Assembly (NCBI RefSeq): GCF_003626595.1 | Contig: NZ_RBAK01000010.1 | Location: forward strand, 124,001 to 188,000 | Reading direction: 5' to 3' | Origin: Micromonospora endolithica | GTDB lineage: Bacteria; Actinomycetota; Actinomycetes; Mycobacteriales; Micromonosporaceae | DNA length: 64,000 nt | Shown here: positions 57,309-64,000 of the stretch, in pieces | Layout of the letters: the number at the start of each line of letters is the position of its first letter | Position numbering within the stretch: the stretch's first letter is position 1 | Program-made: the position numbers and the translations under genes | Notes under the pieces: generated by a model | Databases searched by the model: none | What the model was told of the DNA's origin: nothing | The model's input: only the letters and a program-made list of their open reading frames with translations

Positions 57309-57457
57309 GTGCCGTGGTTGTCGCGCCACGAGGGTACCGCCGCCCGCCGGCCCGGCGGACGAACGGGTCGCCGCGTCCACGTCGTCGATCAGGGTCGCAC
57401 GGAAGGGCGGCGGCGGTCACCCCGGTTCGGCGGGCCGCACGTCGTACCCTCGGCGTC

Positions 57458-58126
57458 GTGCTGCTTGATCCGGAGACCGAGAGCGACGTCGCGTACGAGC
57501 TGTGTCAGCTTCTCGGGCGTGCCATCCTGCCGATCGGCGCGGGGGAGGGCGACGTCGGTACGGCGTTCTTCCTCGGCGGGCCGGGAGGCGACGGGTACCT
57601 GCTCACCGCCGCCGCGCTCACCCACTCGCCCACGGCGGCGCTCGGGCTGCGGCCCAGCGTGACCGAGCCGGCCGGCGTCGCGGGTGACTCCTTCGACCTG
57701 ACGGGCGCGGCGTGGGTACGCCCGGTGGATCTCGGGGTGGCGTTCCTGCCGACCGGCGGCCTGCACGACCGGGCGGCGGGGCAGGGCTGGCGCTGGCGTA
57801 CGCAACAGGTGCCGGACGCGGTCGCGGCCGACGCGGACGCGATCGCCGGGATCGGCGCGGAGCCCGGGTCGGCGATCGTCCTCGCCCTCGGAGTCGGCGC
57901 GGACGGCACCCGGCCGCTGGAGGTGGCGATCGAGCGCGTCGTCCGGGACGGCGACGGGGTCCGGGTCATCGCGGAGCTGCCGGCGGGGTACGTCGGCGCG
58001 CCGGTCTTCGGCGTGCGGGACGACGGCGGCGAGGTCGGCCTGTCCTGCCTCGGCCTGGTGCTGCCCGGACGCGACGGCGGGCACCCGGTGGCGACCTTCG
58101 ACCGCATCCGCGCCGCCCTCGGCTGA
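57458..58126 (+). CDS. Trypsin-like-fold protein lacking catalytic residues
   Basis: A 222-residue protein. 'GDVGTAFFLGGPGGDGYLLTAAALTHSPTAALGLR' resembles the GTGFxV...ILTAAHV start of trypsin-like proteases, but TAAH is TAAA. 'ELPAGYVGAPVFGVRDDGGEVGLSCLGLVLPG' sits where GNSGGP should be and has no Ser. It is thus probably a pseudo-protease, perhaps binding peptides. GTG 57458 lies 7 bases after TACCCT (57445-57450), so probably leaderless. There is no signal peptide, so it should be cytoplasmic. Confidence 0.65.
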   Translation: MLLDPETESDVAYELCQLLGRAILPIGAGEGDVGTAFFLGGPGGDGYLLTAAALTHSPTAALGLRPSVTEPAGVAGDSFDLTGAAWVRPVDLGVAFLPTGGLHDRAAGQGWRWRTQQVPDAVAADADAIAGIGAEPGSAIVLALGVGADGTRPLEVAIERVVRDGDGVRVIAELPAGYVGAPVFGVRDDGGEVGLSCLGLVLPGRDGGHPVATFDRIRAALG

Positions 58127-58142
58127 GTGGCCGGCGGGCGGG

Positions 58143-59147
58143 TCAGGACTGCGGGGTGGGCTGCCTGGCCGCCGGCGGGCCGCCGGCCCGGACCGTGGGC
58201 CCGGCGCCGAGGAACGCGTCGGCCCAGCGTCCGACCTCCGTGAAGACCTTCTCGCGTACGGCGGGACCGGAGAGCGTGAGATCGTGCAGGCCCCCGTCGA
58301 AGCGGGCCAGGGTGACGTGCCGGCCGAGCCGGGGCGCCCAGCGGACCATGTGCTCGACGTCCAGTACGGCGTCGGCGAGGGCGGCGGAATCGTGCCACTG
58401 GTTGCCCTTGAAGCTCCGGGTCGAGCAGGCCAGCAGGACCGGCACCTGGATGTCCAGGCCGCCCCGGAGCTGCTGCTGCCCCTGCCGGATCGCGGCCAGC
58501 CAGCCGGCCCGCACCGGGAACCCGGCCAGCGGCTTCCAGGCCAGGTCGAACGCCCACTCGCCACGGTGCTCGGCGTGGATGCTCTGCCCGTACACCGAGC
58601 CGAGGCCGGGACGGATCACCCGCTTGGGCGCGCTGCGGGCCAGGCGCGCGACGGCGGCCGCGCCGGGCCGGCGCAGCACCCAGGGAAGGTTGAGGTCGAA
58701 GAACGGGCTGTTGAGGAACAGCCCGTCGACGACGGCGGTCTCGCGGCGGGCGTGCGCCCACAGCGAGACGATCAGGCCGCCGGTGGAGTGGCCCATGCCG
58801 AGCAGGATGTCGTGGCCGTCGTCCTCCCGGATGATCTTCGCGGCGGCGTCCAGCTCCGGGAAGTACTCGGCGAGGTCGGTGCAGAAGTTCGGCGTCTGGT
58901 GCGGCCGCAGGCTGCGGCCGTACTTGCGCAGGTCCAGCGCGTAGAAGTCCCAGCCCCGCTCGGCGAAGAAGTCGGCCAGGTGGGTCTGGAAGAAGTAGTC
59001 CACGAAGCCGTGCACGTAGAGCACGGCACGCCCGGTCGGGCGGTCGGCCCGACGGCGGACCAGGGTGGCGACCACCGGTCCCTCGTCGTCGGTGCCCAGG
59101 TCGATCGTCTGCCGCTCGTAGGGCGGGCCCAGCACGTCCGGTTCCAC
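58143..59147 (-). CDS. Alpha/beta hydrolase (monoacylglycerol-lipase-like)
   Basis: A 334-residue protein. 'GRAVLYVHGFVDYFFQTHLADFFAERGWDFYALDLRKYGRS' is the oxyanion-hole region, 'LLGMGHSTGGLIVSLWAH' the nucleophile elbow (Ser in GHSTGG), and the catalytic His is in 'FDGGLHDLTLSG'. An Asp is expected near 'LDVEHMV'. It is a serine hydrolase, probably a lysophospholipase or monoacylglycerol lipase type. GTG 59147 lies 7 bases after TACCGT (plus-strand 59155-59160), so it is probably leaderless; the longer open frame upstream has poor composition. Confidence 0.85.
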   Translation of the reverse strand: MEPDVLGPPYERQTIDLGTDDEGPVVATLVRRRADRPTGRAVLYVHGFVDYFFQTHLADFFAERGWDFYALDLRKYGRSLRPHQTPNFCTDLAEYFPELDAAAKIIREDDGHDILLGMGHSTGGLIVSLWAHARRETAVVDGLFLNSPFFDLNLPWVLRRPGAAAVARLARSAPKRVIRPGLGSVYGQSIHAEHRGEWAFDLAWKPLAGFPVRAGWLAAIRQGQQQLRGGLDIQVPVLLACSTRSFKGNQWHDSAALADAVLDVEHMVRWAPRLGRHVTLARFDGGLHDLTLSGPAVREKVFTEVGRWADAFLGAGPTVRAGGPPAARQPTPQS

Positions 59148-59307
59148 GAACGCGACGGTACGCCCGGAAGCTACCGAGCGGTAGCCCCGGCGTCCGCCGG
59201 TGCTACCGCTTCCTGCGTCCGCAGTTCCTGGTGCTCGGCGTGCCGCGCCCCCGTCCGGCCGCACCGACGGACGGGGGCGTGCGGCGTACGCCTCGGTGGT
59301 CCGCGTC

Positions 59308-59724
59308 TCAGGCGGTCTCGGCGTCCGCGCGGGCCGGGTCGGTGTCATCCTCGGCCGCGACGACCGGCGGCGGGACCTCCCGCAGGTGCTTGTTGTTCCG
59401 CGGCTCCTGCCGGGTCTTCGCGTCGTTGAGCCGCCGCCGCAGGTCGTCGCGCACGTCGTTCAGTGCGGCGTGCAGGTCCTCCTCGGCGGAGGTGGTGACG
59501 ATCTTCTGCCGGCCGGCGACCCAGCACTCCAGGGTGACCTTCTGCCCCTTGGCCTCGCGGTCCTTGACCGACACCTCCAGCTCGGTGGCGTCGGCGTGGA
59601 AGCCGGCGAGCCGGGAGTCCAGCGTGGCGAACTGCTCGGCGATCCAGTTCCGGTCACCCTGCGAGAACCCCGCGCCGACCCGCAGGCACTCCGCCACGGT
59701 GGCCGGGTTGGTCACGGCGCTCAT
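59308..59724 (-). CDS. HPF/RaiA-like ribosome-associated protein
   Basis: A 138-residue protein: 'ATLDSRLAGFHADATELEVSVKDREAKGQKVTLECWVAGRQKIVTTSAEEDLHAALNDVRDDLRRRLNDAK' has the beta-alpha-beta-beta-beta-alpha arrangement of the hibernation-factor/S30AE fold. An acidic C-terminal tail follows. It lacks the C-terminal dimerisation domain of long HPF. It may bind ribosomes in stress, but sequence divergence leaves this uncertain. It runs away from ssb across a 304-base region carrying two DnaA boxes. Confidence 0.65.
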   Translation of the reverse strand: MSAVTNPATVAECLRVGAGFSQGDRNWIAEQFATLDSRLAGFHADATELEVSVKDREAKGQKVTLECWVAGRQKIVTTSAEEDLHAALNDVRDDLRRRLNDAKTRQEPRNNKHLREVPPPVVAAEDDTDPARADAETA

Positions 59725-59904
59725 CGCTGCACCCGACCGGTGCCGGTGATGGTCATAGTCATGATCGCTGACCCTTCGTTCGTGGTGCTGTCGCGGTTCG
59801 GTTGATCAAAGACATACCCAGCCCGGTCCGATCCGGAACGTGACGATCGCGCGACCGTTCGGGCATCCCCCGGCCTGTAGCACACCAGCGCCTTGATCAG
59901 GGCT

Positions 59905-59932
59905 TTGTCCACAGGCGGTCTGGTTGTCCACA
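59905..59932 (+). promoter_or_regulatory. Two perfect DnaA boxes upstream of ssb
   Basis: TTGTCCACA occurs at 59905-59913 and again at 59924-59932, same orientation, 19 bases apart. This is the actinobacterial DnaA-box consensus. They are 97-124 bases before the ssb start and in the divergent region of the HPF-like gene. Two copies are too few for an origin; DnaA control of ssb is the simplest reading. Confidence 0.65.
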
Positions 59933-60028
59933 GATCGATCACCGGGGCTCGCGTCGGCCCCGCCGGGTGTTCAGGCTCGGTGGCGAGTCGACTCGCGATG
60001 GCAGGCCCGATCTCCCCCTGGAGGGACG

Positions 60029-60907
60029 ATGTTCGACACGTACGTCACGATCGTGGGCAACGTGCTCACCGCGCCCGAGTGGCGCCGCACCACCCAGAGC
60101 AACACCCTGGTGGCCAACTTCAAGGTCGCCTCCACCGCCCGCCGGCTCGACCGCGACAGCGGTCGCTGGGTCGACGGCAACAGCCTGCGCGTGCGGGTCA
60201 ACTGCTGGCGGAAGCTCGCCGAGGGGGTGGCCGCCTCGGTGATGGTCGGCGACCCGGTGGTGGTGTGCGGCCGCCTCTACACCCGCGACTGGACCGATGA
60301 CGCGGGCAACCACCGCACCCTCTACGAGCTGGAAGCGGTCGCGGTGGGCCACGACCTGTCCCGCGGGCGGGGTCGCTTCCTGCGTAACCGGCCGACCATG
60401 TCGACCAGCACCGTGCAGGACGCCGAGGCCGAGCAGCGGGTGCACGGTGAGCCGACCGAGTCGGTACCGCAGGGCGAGGCTCCGGCCGTGCTCGACGACC
60501 GGCCGCTCGACGACGACTTCGAGCTGTCCGGGCTCGGCTTCGGCGGGTCCCGCTTTCCCGGGGTCGGCGAGCCGTTCGGCGACGAGGCGGACGACCTGGA
60601 CGACGAGGAGTCGGGCGAGTTGGACGGCCCCCGCGAGGACGTCCTGACCGATCTCGCGGAGAGTGTCCTGGCCGTCCCGGTCGGCCCGGGCTCGCTGTCC
60701 GGCCCGGGCTCGCTGTCCGGCACCGGCTCGTTGTCCGGCACCGGCTCGTTGTCCGGCGCGGGCTCCTCGTCCGGCCCGTCGGGCGCTGACTCGGCGGACC
60801 CGACGGGTGCTGACGGGGAACTGGAGCCGGTGCCGGACAGTGGGCCCGCCGGTCCGCCGACCGGACGGGGCCGGCGGAGCCGGGGACGGGCGCCGCAGCC
60901 GGCGTGA
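60029..60907 (+). CDS. ssb: Single-stranded DNA-binding protein with long repeat tail
   Basis: A 292-residue protein. The OB-fold occupies residues ~1-110 ('MFDTYVTIVGNVLTAPEWRR', 'VANFKVASTARRLDRDSGRWVDG', 'LRVRVNCWRKLAEGVAASVMVGDPVVVCGRLY'). The rest is an acidic, disordered tail with five GSLSG-type repeats (~221-250) and a basic end 'GRGRRSRGRAPQPA'. The canonical acidic DDDxPF tip of SsbA is missing, so this is a second, SsbB-like or specialised SSB. GGAGGG precedes ATG 60029. Monocistronic. Confidence 0.85.
   Translation: MFDTYVTIVGNVLTAPEWRRTTQSNTLVANFKVASTARRLDRDSGRWVDGNSLRVRVNCWRKLAEGVAASVMVGDPVVVCGRLYTRDWTDDAGNHRTLYELEAVAVGHDLSRGRGRFLRNRPTMSTSTVQDAEAEQRVHGEPTESVPQGEAPAVLDDRPLDDDFELSGLGFGGSRFPGVGEPFGDEADDLDDEESGELDGPREDVLTDLAESVLAVPVGPGSLSGPGSLSGTGSLSGTGSLSGAGSSSGPSGADSADPTGADGELEPVPDSGPAGPPTGRGRRSRGRAPQPA
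60689..60778 (+). repeat. Five 18-bp in-frame repeats in ssb
   Basis: Units of GGCTCGCTGTCCGGC plus three bases repeat at 60689, 60707, 60725, 60743 and 60761 and encode GSLSG(P/T/A). The last copy is diverged. Copy number is likely to vary between strains. Confidence 0.85.
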
Positions 60908-61391
60908 CCGGAGGGTCCGGGTGCGGCTGCCGGCGTGACCGGAGGGTCCGCTGGCCGGCCGTCGGACCAGATCTCGCGTGCAGGTGGTGGAACGGGGGCG
61001 GGGTGGCGGCGGCAGTGTCGCCGCCACCCCGGCGTTCGCCGCACCTTCACCCGGTCGCGCCCCATACCCCTCGACCCGGAAGGACGGGGAGGGGCGGACG
61101 GCCAAGATCGACACGAGTTCACTGGAACCGTGGTGTTCCAGGCGGTCGGATGCCGCGACATCGGGGAAGTTGAGGGAAGGAGCACCTCTGCTGGCGGGAT
61201 GTGGACGGATGCTCCCGGCAGGTGGACCCACGGGTTGGCCTTCGGAGCGGGGACGCGCGGTCGGGTGGGGGAGCGGGGACGCGCGGTCGGGTGGGGGAGC
61301 GGGGGCGGGCCGCGGTGGGGAGCGCGTGCCGCTGGTCGGACCGGGCCGGCCGGGCGGCTCGGATAGGCTGGCCGGCCGGAGGTGATGGCCG
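60908..61391. other. Intergenic region with repeats, no gene
   Basis: A 484-base stretch. A 21-base segment at the ssb stop (GCCGGCGTGACCGGAGGGTC core) recurs about 31 bases later. A perfect terminator (61000-61030), an inverted repeat CTGGAAC/GTTCCAG (61122-61128 with 61135-61141), and a 26-base tandem unit (61245-61270, 61271-61296, part of a third) follow. No cobalamin riboswitch core was recognised before cobD. Confidence 0.55.
61000..61030 (+). terminator. Terminator downstream of ssb
   Basis: Perfect 12-bp stem (61000-61011 with 61019-61030, loop of 7), 93 bases after the ssb stop. Confidence 0.7.
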
Positions 61392-62432
61392 GTGCGGCAG
61401 GGGATGCCAATGGCGACGACGGTGGGGCTGCTCGCCGGTTACGCGCTGGACGCGCTGCTCGGCGACCCGCGTCGCGGGCACCCGGTGGCCGGTTTCGGCC
61501 GGGCCGCCTCCGCCCTGGAACGGCGGGTCTACCGGCCGGACCGGGTTGCTGGCGCGGCCTACACCGGATTGGCCGTCGGCGGCCCGGTGCTGCTCGGCGT
61601 GGCCGCCACGATCGCCACCCGCAACCGACCGGTGGTCCGGGCGGCGCTGGTCGCCACCGCCACGTGGACCGTGCTCGGCGGTCGTACGCTGCGGCGCGAG
61701 GCCACCGTGATGGGCCGCAAGCTGCGCAAGGGCGACCTGCCCGCCGCGCGGCAGCGGCTCGGCAACCTCTGCGGCCGGGACCCGTCGGCGCTGGACGAGG
61801 CCGAACTGGCCCGCGCCACCGTCGAGTCGGTCGCCGAGAACACCTCCGACGCGGTCGTCGCCCCGCTGTTCTGGGGTGCGGTCGCCGGTCTGCCGGGTCT
61901 GCTGGGATATCGGGCGGCGAACACGCTCGACGCGATGGTGGGGCACCGGTCACCGCGCTACGCGCGGTTCGGCACCCCGGCGGCGCGCCTCGACGACCTG
62001 CTCAACCTGCTGCCCGCCCGGCTCACCGGTCTGCTCACGATCGCGGTCGCACCGGTCGCCGACGGGGACCGTGAGCGCGCCTGGCAGGTGTGGCGGCGGG
62101 ACCGGGACGACCATCCCAGCCCGAACGCCGGCCAGTGCGAGGCGGCGATGGCCGGGGCGCTGGGCGTGCGGCTCGGCGGGCGCAACGTCTACTTCGGTCG
62201 GTCCGAGGTGCGCCCGTACCTCGGTGACGGCCCCCGCCCCGAGGCCCGGCACCTCCGTCGGGCGGCCCGGATCTCCGGGGCGGTCGGGCTGGCCGCGCTG
62301 GCGGTGGCCGCGACGTATCCACTGACGGTCGGCCGGCTGCTCGACGCCGCCGGCCGCCACGCCCGGGCCGCCGTGGTCCGGCGTATCGCGGGGGCAGCGG
62401 GCCCGACGCCCGACCGGGTGGGCGCACGGTGA
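61392..62432 (+). CDS. cobD: Adenosylcobinamide-phosphate synthase CobD/CbiB
   Basis: A membrane enzyme of cobalamin synthesis that attaches aminopropanol (phosphate) to adenosylcobyric acid. CbiB motifs: 'AGYALDALLGDPRRGHPVAGFGRAASALERR' at the N-terminus, 'ATVESVAENTSDAVVAPLFWGAVAGLPGLLGYRAANTLDAMVGHR' in the middle, and 'RDRDDHPSPNAGQCEAAMAGALGVRLGG' near residue 240. The 346 residues include several membrane helices. GTG 61392 has GGAGG about ten bases upstream; ATG 61404 and 61410 are alternatives. It overlaps cobQ by four bases. Confidence 0.92.
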   Translation: MRQGMPMATTVGLLAGYALDALLGDPRRGHPVAGFGRAASALERRVYRPDRVAGAAYTGLAVGGPVLLGVAATIATRNRPVVRAALVATATWTVLGGRTLRREATVMGRKLRKGDLPAARQRLGNLCGRDPSALDEAELARATVESVAENTSDAVVAPLFWGAVAGLPGLLGYRAANTLDAMVGHRSPRYARFGTPAARLDDLLNLLPARLTGLLTIAVAPVADGDRERAWQVWRRDRDDHPSPNAGQCEAAMAGALGVRLGGRNVYFGRSEVRPYLGDGPRPEARHLRRAARISGAVGLAALAVAATYPLTVGRLLDAAGRHARAAVVRRIAGAAGPTPDRVGAR

Positions 62433-63976
62433 GCGGCGGGCTACTCGTCGCCGGCACCACCTCCGACGCCGGCAAGAGCGTGCTGACCGCCGGGATCTGC
62501 CGGTGGCTGCACCGGCGGGGCGTGAAGGTGGCGCCGTTCAAGGCGCAGAACATGTCCAACAACTCGGCCGTCGTGGTCGGGCCGGACGGGCGCGGCGGGG
62601 AGATCGGCCGGGCCCAGGCGATGCAGGCGGCGGCGTGCGGGCTCGCGCCGGACCTGCGGTTCAACCCGGTGCTGCTCAAGCCGGGCAGTGACCTGTCCAG
62701 CCAGGTGGTGCTGCTCGGCGAGGCCGTCGACACGATCACCGCGGACAGCTTCCGCACGCTGCGGCCCCGGCTGGCGGAGACCGCGTACGCGGCCCTGGCC
62801 GAACTGCGGGCCGCGTACGACGTGGTGGTCTGCGAGGGGGCGGGCAGCCCGGCGGAGATCAACCTGCGGGCCGGCGACTACGTGAACATGGGACTGGCCC
62901 GGCACGCCGGCCTGCCCACCATCGTGGTCGGCGACATCGACCGGGGCGGCGTGTTCGCCTCGATGTTCGGCACCCTGGCGCTGCTGGACCCGGCCGACCA
63001 GGCGCTCGTCGCCGGCTTCGTGATCAACAAGTTCCGGGGCGACCTCGGGCTGCTCCAGCCGGGCCTGGACATGCTGGGGCAGATCACCGGCCGCCCCACG
63101 TACGGGGTGCTGCCCTGGTCGCTCGACCTGTGGCTGGACGCGGAGGACTCGCTGGCGTACGGGCGGGTGCTGGGCCGGCCGGCGGCACCACGCGGCACCG
63201 ACTGGCTGGACGTGGCGGTGGTCCGGCTGCCCCGGATCAGCAACGCCACCGACGTGGAGGCGCTCGCCACCGAACCCGGCGTACGGGTCCGGCTCACCGT
63301 CGAGCCGGCCGAACTCGCCGCCGCCGACCTGGTGGTGCTGCCCGGCTCGAAGTCGACGGTGGCGGACCTGGCCTGGCTGCGGGAGAGCGGGCTGGCCGAC
63401 GCCGTGCTGGCGCACGCCGCCGCCGGCAAGCCGCTGCTCGGCATCTGCGGCGGGTTCCAGATGCTGGGACGGGCGATCCACGACCCGGTGGAGAGCCGGC
63501 GGGGGAGCGTGCCGGGGCTGGGCCTGCTGCCCGTCGAGATCACCTTCGATCCGCGCAAGACGGTCCGCCAGTCGGCCGGCACGGCGGCCGGTGACGTGCC
63601 GGTACGCGGCTACGAGATCCGCCACGGGTACGTCTCGTCCGCCGCGGAGGACCTCACCCCGTTGCTGACCCGGGCCGACGGCACCGGCGAGGGCGCGGTG
63701 GTCGGGGCGGTACACGGCACCCACTGGCACGGCGCCTTCGAGTCCGACGAGTTCCGCCGGAGGTTCCTCACCGAGGCGGCCCGGCTGGCCGGGCGTACCG
63801 GGTTCCGGGTGGCCCCGGACACCGAGTTCGCCGCCGCCCGGGAGCGGTCCCTGGACCTGCTCGGCGACCTCGTCGAGGAACACCTGGACACCGACGCGCT
63901 GTGGCGTCTGGTCGAGTCCGGTCCGCCCGCCGGCCTGCCGTTCGTCCCGCCCGGCGCGCCGAGTCCGACCGGCTAG
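62429..63976 (+). CDS. cobQ: Cobyric acid synthase CobQ/CbiP
   Basis: Amidates adenosylcobyrinic a,c-diamide at four positions. The N-terminal dethiobiotin-synthetase-like ATPase starts 'LLVAGTTSDAGKSVLTAGI' and 'KVAPFKAQNMSNNSAVV', with 'FRGDLGLLQPGLDMLGQITGRP' later. The class I glutaminase domain has its Cys in 'KPLLGICGGFQMLG' (~ residue 336) and its His in 'VHGTHWHGAFES'. Length of 515 is normal. The GTG overlaps the cobD stop. Since cobyric acid is the CobD substrate, the pair covers consecutive steps. Confidence 0.94.
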   Translation: MSGGLLVAGTTSDAGKSVLTAGICRWLHRRGVKVAPFKAQNMSNNSAVVVGPDGRGGEIGRAQAMQAAACGLAPDLRFNPVLLKPGSDLSSQVVLLGEAVDTITADSFRTLRPRLAETAYAALAELRAAYDVVVCEGAGSPAEINLRAGDYVNMGLARHAGLPTIVVGDIDRGGVFASMFGTLALLDPADQALVAGFVINKFRGDLGLLQPGLDMLGQITGRPTYGVLPWSLDLWLDAEDSLAYGRVLGRPAAPRGTDWLDVAVVRLPRISNATDVEALATEPGVRVRLTVEPAELAAADLVVLPGSKSTVADLAWLRESGLADAVLAHAAAGKPLLGICGGFQMLGRAIHDPVESRRGSVPGLGLLPVEITFDPRKTVRQSAGTAAGDVPVRGYEIRHGYVSSAAEDLTPLLTRADGTGEGAVVGAVHGTHWHGAFESDEFRRRFLTEAARLAGRTGFRVAPDTEFAAARERSLDLLGDLVEEHLDTDALWRLVESGPPAGLPFVPPGAPSPTG

Positions 63977-64000
63977 GCCCGGTCCATCCGGCCGGCCGGA

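Noticed and set aside
59880..59960. Replication origin at the DnaA boxes
   Set aside because: Only two boxes, no AT-rich unwinding region, and no dnaA/dnaN genes nearby.
60950..61391. Cobalamin riboswitch before cobD-cobQ
   Set aside because: No B12-box-like core or characteristic stems found; only repeats and a terminator are seen.
1..64000. CRISPR arrays, rRNA genes or transposase-bearing insertion sequences
   Set aside because: No regularly spaced repeats with unique spacers, no rRNA and no transposase motifs were seen.

Overview
The window is high-GC actinobacterial chromosome, most likely from the Micromonosporaceae (Micromonospora or a close relative). This rests on very strong G/C third-position bias, many leaderless genes with a TAnnnT box 6-7 nt before the start codon, a principal-like sigma factor behind a sigma-R-type promoter, HTH-DUF5753/DUF397 pairs, and dispersed intergenic palindromes of a kind I associate with this family. 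No species can be named from the sequence alone.

Layout. 1-3.6 kb (-): a carbohydrate ABC importer (binding protein, two permeases) with a perfect LacI-type operator upstream. 3.7-7.8 kb: a secreted M23 peptidase, TspO, a phosphoesterase, BON and nucleotidyltransferase genes, and a thymidylate-kinase-like gene. 8.7-10.6 kb: the murR-murQ cell-wall recycling operon with a palindromic operator over its -10. 11-13 kb: a group 2 sigma factor with a sigma-R-type promoter, then an NlpC/P60 peptidase. 13.6-17.5 kb: small membrane and DUF proteins. 17.6-18.9 kb (-): class I DAHP synthase preceded by a 19-codon leader peptide with Tyr-Arg-Trp-Phe and a terminator, i.e. a transcription attenuator. 19-30.8 kb: PhoX-like protein, two M16 peptidases, aspartate-semialdehyde dehydrogenase, CBS and SCP2 proteins, a debranching-type glycosidase, PlsC and an isochorismatase-like hydrolase. 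30.8-40.2 kb: GlxA-type regulator, a two-kinase/one-regulator system, a frameshifted HAD hydrolase, an ArsR-MFS operon, a Stf0 sulfotransferase and small exported proteins.

41287-57278 is an integrated element of 15,950 bp, bounded by 42-bp direct repeats that copy the 3' end of a tRNA-Arg(TCT) gene. It has the replication, transfer and recombination core of an actinomycete integrative and conjugative element (AICE): SCO3933-like protein, FtsK/TraB translocase, RepSA-like initiator, excisionase and tyrosine integrase. Cargo and control genes include two XRE-type regulators, a DUF397 protein, a CcdA-like thiol transporter, a secreted Cys-rich protein, a sigma-region-4-like protein and, most strikingly, a convergent pair of Mur ligases (MurC-like and MurF-like) with changes in otherwise conserved motifs. 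Three noncoding features stand out in it: four 15-bp iterons (48287-48346), four 13-14-bp iterons (51604-51658) and a perfect 14-bp inverted repeat that embeds a TATAAT promoter between the excisionase and integrase genes. Three small genes, the last frameshifted, lie just outside the left att site and look like the scar of an earlier insertion.

57.3-64 kb returns to the chromosome: tRNA-Arg, a degenerate trypsin-like protein, an alpha/beta hydrolase, an HPF-like protein, a long-tailed SSB with two perfect DnaA boxes upstream, and the cobalamin genes cobD and cobQ.

The best candidates for new biology are the Mur-ligase cargo of the AICE, the aromatic leader attenuator, and the integrase-side palindrome with its small divergent gene.
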